In this document: positions 1 through 4,791 of the stretch, in pieces | Position numbering within the stretch: position 1 is the stretch's first letter | Layout: each line of letters starts with the position of its first letter | Source of the DNA: Oscillospiraceae bacterium | GTDB taxonomy: Bacteria; Bacillota; Clostridia; Oscillospirales; CAG-272 | Reading direction: 5' to 3' | Length of the DNA stretch: 11,342 nt | NCBI GenBank assembly: GCA_015063655.1 | Contig: SVTU01000011.1 | Location: 8,593 to 19,934 of the forward strand | Notes under the pieces: generated by a model | The model's input: the letters and a program-made list of their open reading frames with translations, nothing else | Told to the model about the DNA's origin: nothing | Database searches by the model: none | Position numbers and translations under genes: made by a program

Positions 1-39
1 CTGGCGGCTATCGAAAGGGAGAGAATGAGCCATGAATAA
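1..39 (+). CDS. C-terminal end of an upstream gene (possibly nadB)
   Basis: Frame 1 is open from the left edge and reads LAAIERERMSHE before a TAA at 37-39, overlapping the nadC start by 8 bases. The stretch also carries the nadC ribosome binding site. In Clostridia nadC usually follows nadB (L-aspartate oxidase), whose C-terminus is helical and charged like this one. The identity is inferred from gene order alone, because twelve residues cannot identify a protein. It could also be simple leader sequence. Confidence 0.35.
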   Translation: MAAIERERMSHE

Positions 40-883
40 CATCACAATGAAAATGAATGCCGATGAGCTGATCCTACAGGCTCTGCGTGAGGACATCACA
101 AGCGAGGACATTACCACCAATTCCGTTATGCCTCATGATCAGGCAGGAGAGGTCGATCTTATCTGTAAGCAGGACGGCGTGATTGCAGGTCTTGAGGTGT
201 TCAAGAGAGTATTCGAGCTTCTTGATGAAAAGACTGAGGTTATCTTCTCTTGCAAGGACGGTGACACCGTAAGAAAAGGCGAGAAGCTCGGTCTTGTTCG
301 CGGTGACATTCGTGTGCTTCTCTCGGGCGAGAGAACCGCGCTCAACTACCTGCAAAGAATGAGCGGTATCGCCACGTATACAAGAGAGATCGCAGATCTG
401 CTCAAGGGCACCAAGACCAAGCTTCTTGATACGAGAAAGACGACCCCCAATATGAGAATTTTTGAGAAATACTCGGTCAAGGTTGGCGGCGGCTACAACC
501 ACAGATATAACCTAAGCGACGGTATCCTGCTTAAGGATAACCACATCGGCGCGGCAGGCGGTGTCAAGGAAGCAGTCAGAATGGCAAAGGAATACGCCCC
601 CTTCGTTCGCAAGATTGAGATCGAGGTTGAGAACCTTGATATGCTGAGGGAAGCCCTTGAGGCAGGTGCGGATATCATTATGCTTGACAACATGAGCATA
701 GAGGATATGAAGCAGGCAGTGGAGCTTTGCCGCGGCAAGGCTGAGACCGAATGCAGCGGTAACGTCACAAGAGAAAACGTAGCACGCCTTGTCGATATCG
801 GTGTCGATTACATTTCCAGCGGAGCGCTGACGCACTCCTCCCCCATTCTTGACCTCTCACTGAAGCATCTCCACGCCATTTAA
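32..883 (+). CDS. nadC: Nicotinate-nucleotide pyrophosphorylase (carboxylating), quinolinate phosphoribosyltransferase
   Basis: This cytosolic enzyme converts quinolinate and PRPP to nicotinate mononucleotide, CO2 and pyrophosphate, the step where de novo NAD synthesis joins the common pathway. The 283-residue length is normal for the family. Visible family motifs are ERTALNYLQRMSGIAT (about 100-115), DTRKTTPNMR (133-142), the GGGYNHR segment (152-158) and LKDNH (167-171), which together supply the basic residues that bind quinolinate and PRPP. The C-terminal barrel has the expected IIMLDNMS and YISSGALTHS strands. The chosen ATG has GGGAG ten bases upstream; in-frame ATGs at codons 6 and 8 are possible but worse placed. 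Its start overlaps the end of an upstream frame, and its stop codon is part of the niaR ribosome binding site, so it is co-transcribed with both. Arginine is mostly AGA (10 of 17), unlike luxS. Confidence 0.97.
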   Translation: MNNITMKMNADELILQALREDITSEDITTNSVMPHDQAGEVDLICKQDGVIAGLEVFKRVFELLDEKTEVIFSCKDGDTVRKGEKLGLVRGDIRVLLSGERTALNYLQRMSGIATYTREIADLLKGTKTKLLDTRKTTPNMRIFEKYSVKVGGGYNHRYNLSDGILLKDNHIGAAGGVKEAVRMAKEYAPFVRKIEIEVENLDMLREALEAGADIIMLDNMSIEDMKQAVELCRGKAETECSGNVTRENVARLVDIGVDYISSGALTHSSPILDLSLKHLHAI

Positions 884-892
884 GGAGGACGT

Positions 893-1405
893 ATGAAGGT
901 AGCCGAACGAAGAAAAGCCATAGTCAATTTACTGTTATCCGCTAAGGAGCCCATCTCGGGCGGCGAGCTTGCACAGACATTCAACATTTCCCGTCAGATC
1001 ATCGTGCAGGATATCACGGTGCTCAAGGGAACGGGGTATGAGATCCTTTCAACGAGCCAAGGCTACGTAATGCAGAAATCACCGCTGGCGGAAAGGGTGT
1101 TCAAGGTAAAGCATACCACCGATCAAACCGAGGATGAGCTATCCCTTATCGTATCGCTTGGCGGTACGGTGGTCAACGTTTTCGTGTGGCACAAGGTATA
1201 CGGAAAAATAGAGGCCACCCTCAACATCTTCTCTCCCCTGCACGTCAAGCAGTTTATGGAGGGCGTGAGAACAGGTCAGTCCACCGAGCTGATGCACGTA
1301 ACGGGAGGATACCACTATCACACCGTCCGCGCAGAGAGCAAGGACGTACTGGACCGCATCGAAGGCGTTCTGAAGAATAAGGGATATCTTGTCCCCGAAA
1401 TCTGA
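893..1405 (+). CDS. niaR: NiaR-type transcriptional repressor of NAD biosynthesis (HTH plus 3H domain)
   Basis: This is a 170-residue repressor that in Firmicutes represses nad and nia genes when nicotinic acid is present. Residues 1-62 form a winged helix of the HTH_11 type (RRKAIVNLLL, then the ISGGELAQTFNISRQIIVQDI recognition region). Residues from about 70 to the end form the 3H domain, named for three conserved histidine clusters. Likely metal ligands are H74, E82, H141 and H143; the spacing (H-x7-E and HxH) matches what I recall for the Thermotoga homologue TM1602. Other conserved histidines are H100 and H117. The ATG has AAGGAGG four bases upstream, built from the nadC stop codon (TAAGGAGG), so translation is probably coupled to nadC. 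Being last in the nad operon suggests autoregulation through an operator upstream of the window. Confidence 0.93.
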   Translation: MKVAERRKAIVNLLLSAKEPISGGELAQTFNISRQIIVQDITVLKGTGYEILSTSQGYVMQKSPLAERVFKVKHTTDQTEDELSLIVSLGGTVVNVFVWHKVYGKIEATLNIFSPLHVKQFMEGVRTGQSTELMHVTGGYHYHTVRAESKDVLDRIEGVLKNKGYLVPEI

Positions 1406-1413
1406 TAAAAGTG

Positions 1414-1448
1414 ACCCCCTGCGTTCTTGACAAAGACACGCAGGGGGT
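1414..1448. repeat. Perfect 11-bp inverted repeat around the luxS -35 box
   Basis: ACCCCCTGCGT (1414-1424) is the exact reverse complement of ACGCAGGGGGT (1438-1448), with a 13-base centre that holds the TTGACA -35 box. The right arm ends two bases before the -10 box. This could be an operator where a dimeric repressor would block RNA polymerase. It could also act as a terminator hairpin for niaR, but the sequence after it (ATATAATAATAG) is not a proper T-run. The repeat is directly visible; its role is inferred. Confidence 0.85.
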
Positions 1449-1455
1449 ATATAAT
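1427..1455 (+). promoter_or_regulatory. Consensus sigma-A promoter for luxS-mtnN
   Basis: TTGACA at 1427-1432 and TATAAT at 1450-1455 are separated by exactly 17 bases, so both boxes and the spacer fit the ideal vegetative promoter. Transcription should begin near 1462, giving a leader of about 25 bases before luxS. The promoter uncouples luxS-mtnN from the nad genes to its left. Such a strong core promoter embedded in a palindrome suggests it is held down by a regulator. Confidence 0.85.
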
Positions 1456-1485
1456 AATAGCAGCATAAAAAAAGGAGCGTGCTTC

Positions 1486-1947
1486 ATGAACCGCATCACA
1501 AGCTTTTGCGTTGACCACGATTACATCAAGGAGGGTGTTTACGTCTCCCGCATTGACGGTGACGTCACCACCTACGACCTGCGCACCCGCCTGCCCAATG
1601 CGGGTGACTATATGGATAACCTCACCATGCACTCGGTAGAGCATATGTTTGCCACCTACGTGCGCAACAGTGCCATCGCTGACCGTGTGATCTATTTCGG
1701 CCCTATGGGCTGTCGGACAGGCTTTTATTTGCTGGTGAGAGAGACCGATAAAGAAGAGGTATACGCCATCATTCGCCAAACGCTTGAGCAGATCATCGCC
1801 CATACGGGAGCGATGTTCGGCGCCTCGCAGAAGGAGTGCGGAAACTACCGAGAGCTTTCGGTGGAGGCCGCCCGCGCCGAGGCGGCACGGTATCTGTCCG
1901 TCCTGCCCGCCGACTGCCCCACCATGATTTACCCGAAGGGAGAATAA
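1486..1947 (+). CDS. luxS: S-ribosylhomocysteine lyase LuxS (AI-2 precursor synthesis)
   Basis: LuxS cleaves S-ribosylhomocysteine to homocysteine and 4,5-dihydroxy-2,3-pentanedione, which cyclises to the autoinducer AI-2. It is a cytosolic homodimeric metalloenzyme. The metal site is visible as HSVEH (H49, E52, H53) plus C118 in KECGNY, and the catalytic cysteine is C76 in GPMGCRTGF. The length of 153 residues is typical. The frame stays open upstream to 1411, but the ATG at 1486 is chosen because AAAGGAG precedes it by seven bases, the promoter lies inside the longer frame, and LuxS proteins begin like MNRITSFCVDHDYIKEGVY. The next gene, mtnN, begins three bases after the stop and makes the LuxS substrate, so the two steps are co-expressed. 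Confidence 0.97.
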   Translation: MNRITSFCVDHDYIKEGVYVSRIDGDVTTYDLRTRLPNAGDYMDNLTMHSVEHMFATYVRNSAIADRVIYFGPMGCRTGFYLLVRETDKEEVYAIIRQTLEQIIAHTGAMFGASQKECGNYRELSVEAARAEAARYLSVLPADCPTMIYPKGE

Positions 1948-1950
1948 GAA

Positions 1951-2634
1951 ATGATCGGCATTATAGGAGCCATGAAAATTGAGGTAGACGCCCTGTGCGC
2001 CGCCATGACGGACAAGCAAGAGGAAACGGTGAGCGGCATCACCTTTTATTGCGGTACGCTGTACGGCACACAGGCCGTGGTCGCCGAATGCGGCGTTGGT
2101 AAGGTCTTTGCCGCCATGTGCGCACAAACCATGATCCTCCGATATGGCACAGATCGCATCCTCAACACGGGCGTGGGAGGCTCGCTCTCCCCCGATCTGC
2201 ACGTGACCGACGTTGCCCTTTCCACCGCCTGCGTTCAGCACGATATGGACACCTCGGCACTGGGTGACCCCAAAGGCATGATCTCTGGTATCAACGTCAT
2301 TGCCCTTCCCTGCGACGAGGCACTGCGCCGCACGGCACAAAAGGCGGCCGAGGGTCTTGGCGTTCACACACAGTGCGGTGTGATCGTATCAGGCGACCGC
2401 TTTATTGGCAACAGAGAGGAAAAGACGCGCCTTTCCCGAGATTTTGACGGCATTGCCTGCGATATGGAATCGGCGGCGATCGCCCACGTCTGCTACGTCA
2501 ACCGTGTTCCCTTCCTGGCCATCCGTGCCATCTCCGACAACGCCGACGGTGCGGCAGAGCTTTCCTTTGCCGAATTTGCCGCCCTCTCCGCCAAGCAATC
2601 GATCGAGATCATACGGCTTATGCTGGAAGCGTAA
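1951..2634 (+). CDS. mtnN: 5'-methylthioadenosine/S-adenosylhomocysteine nucleosidase
   Basis: This enzyme (also called Pfs) removes adenine from S-adenosylhomocysteine and methylthioadenosine, relieving product inhibition of methyltransferases and giving LuxS its substrate. At 227 residues it is the standard length. Characteristic parts are the opening MIGIIGAMKIEV with E11 (the catalytic water activator), the NTGVGGSL loop (72-79), the purine and ribose site ACDMESAA (169-176, with M172 and E173), and AISDNADG with the proton donor D196. The ATG has GGGAG in the end of luxS, nine bases upstream, and a gap of three bases after luxS, so the genes are translationally linked. A long hairpin follows the stop codon. 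Together luxS and mtnN form a complete two-step SAH degradation unit. Confidence 0.97.
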   Translation: MIGIIGAMKIEVDALCAAMTDKQEETVSGITFYCGTLYGTQAVVAECGVGKVFAAMCAQTMILRYGTDRILNTGVGGSLSPDLHVTDVALSTACVQHDMDTSALGDPKGMISGINVIALPCDEALRRTAQKAAEGLGVHTQCGVIVSGDRFIGNREEKTRLSRDFDGIACDMESAAIAHVCYVNRVPFLAIRAISDNADGAAELSFAEFAALSAKQSIEIIRLMLEA

Positions 2635-2643
2635 GCAATCGCA

Positions 2644-2683
2644 AAGAGAGCTGCCTCACGTTATCACGTGAGGCAGCTCTCTT
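2644..2683. terminator. Bidirectional terminator hairpin between convergent mtnN and membrane protein gene
   Basis: An 18-bp perfect stem (2644-2661 pairing with 2666-2683) closes a TATC tetraloop. The arms start AAGAG and end CTCTT, so the end of either arm gives a short T-rich exit (CTTCTTATC on the + side). It sits between the mtnN stop at 2634 and the stop of the - strand gene at 2688, which fits termination from both sides. Confidence 0.85.
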
Positions 2684-2687
2684 CTTA

Positions 2688-4055
2688 TCATAACGTATAC
2701 CGAGTTTGCACACTCTCCATCAGCTCCGAGGTCACCTTAAACACGGTCAAAGCAAACACAAGTCCGCCCGCCACACCGACAAAGCCCATCACACCGTATT
2801 CATTCTCCCACACAGTGCGCAGGACGTCGGTCACAAGGGCAACCGCCCCGCCAACAAAGAGCCATACGGTGCTTCGTTTCAGCTCCGCGCGGAAGCGATC
2901 CCAACGGGCATGGCTTTGTTCGCTGTCGATCTCTATCATAGCGCCCGTGTGAAGCGAAATGATCTCGCAATACAGAGAGCGCAAGGCAAGCACCACTAAG
3001 GCAAAGCCAAGCGTGCTGACAAGGGACAGTACGATCACCACGATATACGAGCGCAGAACCTGCTCGTTTCGCAAAGCATCGTTATAGGAATACTGCTCAT
3101 AATACAGCACGTCCGAAAGATAGGAAGCAAGGGATAGGACGACAGCCAAAGCAGCGGCCGAGCGGAAGCGTGACACGCTTTTATGCAGATACGGACGCAT
3201 AACGTATGCTCCACACAGCATGAGGATATATCCAAGCGCATCGGGGATCATCAAAAAGCCATCCATGCGAAAATCGATCAAAAGCAGTGCGCCAAGGCAG
3301 ATCAGCATCGTTCCCTGCTTCATCGCACGCAAGGCAAAGCGACCCGTCTGCGGCAGAATAACGGCTTCATATTCATGGGCTATGGCATCAAGAAAATCCG
3401 TGTCACGGCGCAGGCGAGCCCAAAAGCGCCACATACGGCACAGCCATATCACACCAAAGATCAGCGTTACCGTTCCTGCCATACCTCTCATCAAGCCGAT
3501 ATAGCGATACAGAGAGAGGGCAGACGCACCGTCCTCAGCGCTGTGAGTTGAAAGATTGGACATTTCGGGCAGTACCGTCATGGAAGCCTTAACGGCAAGA
3601 AACACCATCGTGCTGCGCCTGACCTTATCGGCAGGTGCTTTTTGCCCGTCTTTGCCAAGCAGGGACGTATTGGGAAAGCGGTAGCCAAGATTGACAAGAC
3701 CCGCAAACAGCCGACGGTAGGCGGGGATCAGCACGATCAGCTCCACAACGGAGAAGACAAAGCTGAGAAGCAGGATGGCAGAATCCCGCTCGTTGCCCGT
3801 CATCGCGCCAAACAGCCACATCAGCGACAAGAGCTTCGCAAGATCCACCCCCACCATATACGAAAAGAGACGGCGGGAGGCCTCAATGTCCTCATGCAGG
3901 TCGGCAAGCGAGCGAAGTCCCGCCAACAGGATCAGATACCCGATCACGTCGGGGATCGGATCGACAATATTCACAGTAGGAAGAAAGAAAAACAAAAGGG
4001 ACAGTCCAACAAGCCAAAGGTGCTTCTGTGACGGTATGCGCTTATCTCTTTCCAT
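2688..4055 (-). CDS. Multi-pass membrane protein of unknown function, with duplicated IPDxxGY motif
   Basis: I do not recognise this protein. It has 455 residues and about nine or ten hydrophobic segments, including roughly 12-30, 34-52, 66-84, 92-112, 190-210, 248-266, 268-288, 299-317, 336-360 and 396-440. A motif occurs twice with identical spacing: IPDVIGYLILLAGL at 34-47 and IPDALGYILMLCGA at 270-283, each followed by a basic or charged helix, so the protein probably arose by internal duplication. Near the C-terminus lies RFRAELKR (387-394), also found in the gene just upstream. The start at 4055 has AGGAGG five bases upstream; the frame extends 28 codons further, but that part overlaps the neighbour more deeply and lacks a site. 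It overlaps the preceding gene by 14 bases, so translation is probably coupled. No signal peptide or catalytic motif is evident. Confidence 0.8.
   Translation of the reverse strand: MERDKRIPSQKHLWLVGLSLLFFFLPTVNIVDPIPDVIGYLILLAGLRSLADLHEDIEASRRLFSYMVGVDLAKLLSLMWLFGAMTGNERDSAILLLSFVFSVVELIVLIPAYRRLFAGLVNLGYRFPNTSLLGKDGQKAPADKVRRSTMVFLAVKASMTVLPEMSNLSTHSAEDGASALSLYRYIGLMRGMAGTVTLIFGVIWLCRMWRFWARLRRDTDFLDAIAHEYEAVILPQTGRFALRAMKQGTMLICLGALLLIDFRMDGFLMIPDALGYILMLCGAYVMRPYLHKSVSRFRSAAALAVVLSLASYLSDVLYYEQYSYNDALRNEQVLRSYIVVIVLSLVSTLGFALVVLALRSLYCEIISLHTGAMIEIDSEQSHARWDRFRAELKRSTVWLFVGGAVALVTDVLRTVWENEYGVMGFVGVAGGLVFALTVFKVTSELMESVQTRYTL
2878..2899. repeat. 22-bp near-identical segment, copy 1 (encodes FRAEL)
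   Basis: This segment inside the larger membrane protein gene matches 4145-4166 in its upstream neighbour at 21 of 22 bases. Both copies are read in the same frame and encode the RFRAEL segment of their proteins. It marks a shared protein motif, not a mobile repeat. Confidence 0.7.
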
Positions 4056-4770
4056 GGCGGCCTCCTTGTTTCTTGCTCTGCTTTCTTCTTTGGCGTTCCT
4101 CACGGTAGGCGGCATCCTCACGCATCGCCTTTTCCTCACGGCGGTTCAGCTCCGCACGGAAGCGATTGACAAAGGCAAAGCGTGACGGCTTTTGCTCCAT
4201 CTCCTGGTCGTTCTCATCACAGATCTTCGCATAGCAGGAAAAGATCAGCAAGACGTTCAAAATCATAAACACCAGCATCGAGACGAGCGATGCCGCACTC
4301 AGCCATTGCATCATCTGCGCATCATCGATGGGCAAGCGGGATACCAGCATCACCGCATAATACAGACATACGAACACGAAATTGCGCACCGCATTCTGTG
4401 CGATCTTCTCCACACCCGTTTCTTTGGCAATGGCACGAACGGCGTACAGCAGAACGGCGTGAAAGACAAAGATCAAAACCGTGTCGATCACGGTAACAAC
4501 GCCAAACACGCTCTCCGATAACCAAGGGCGGTCAAGCAAAAGATTATCGTACAAAAAGAGTGACAGCTCGTAAACGCTCCTCACGGCCGAGACCGTCAAA
4601 AGCGCACCTACACCGACCGCAGGGTAAAGAAATGCCCCGTGGTATCGGCGCAGCTTGAGAAGAGCGCACAGCATCACCGCATAGCCTACCAAGCGAAAGG
4701 CAAAATCCAAGATATTGACCGACATCAAATATGCCGTAACGTAGCCAAACAGCAACAGTCCAAAGCCCAT
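4042..4770 (-). CDS. Six-pass membrane protein of unknown function with basic cytoplasmic tail
   Basis: I do not recognise this 242-residue protein. It has about six hydrophobic segments (roughly 1-18, 22-40, 47-64, 88-112, 129-145, 158-180) and then a strongly charged tail from about 182 to the end, very rich in Arg, Lys and Glu and ending RRKQSKKQGGRHGKR. The tail is probably cytoplasmic and could contact ribosome, membrane lipid or SecA; this is speculation. VGYAVMLCALLKL (28-40) resembles the GY-containing motif repeated in the next gene, and RFRAELNR (203-210) is shared with it, so the two look like relatives. The ATG lies 21 bases past the secA stop, with GGGAG about ten bases upstream, so it belongs to the secA transcript. 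It overlaps the next gene by 14 bases. Confidence 0.8.
   Translation of the reverse strand: MGFGLLLFGYVTAYLMSVNILDFAFRLVGYAVMLCALLKLRRYHGAFLYPAVGVGALLTVSAVRSVYELSLFLYDNLLLDRPWLSESVFGVVTVIDTVLIFVFHAVLLYAVRAIAKETGVEKIAQNAVRNFVFVCLYYAVMLVSRLPIDDAQMMQWLSAASLVSMLVFMILNVLLIFSCYAKICDENDQEMEQKPSRFAFVNRFRAELNRREEKAMREDAAYREERQRRKQSKKQGGRHGKR
4145..4166. repeat. 22-bp near-identical segment, copy 2 (encodes FRAEL)
   Basis: This is the partner of 2878-2899, differing at one base. It lies in the smaller membrane protein gene, at the junction between the last hydrophobic segment and the basic tail. Confidence 0.7.
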
Positions 4771-4791
4771 GCCGCTCTCCCTTCCCTGCGA

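Noticed and set aside
1411..1485. N-terminal extension of luxS by 25 codons
   Set aside because: It would cover the consensus promoter and palindrome, uses a GTG without a ribosome binding site, and does not resemble the start of LuxS proteins.
1318..2367. 349-codon open frame on the - strand opposite luxS and mtnN
   Set aside because: It is a shadow of two well-identified genes, with no promoter or ribosome binding site and many low-complexity Gly/His stretches.
4056..4139. N-terminal extension of the larger membrane protein by 28 codons
   Set aside because: The added residues are highly charged, overlap the preceding gene for 98 bases, and the internal ATG at 4055 has an AGGAGG at the right distance.
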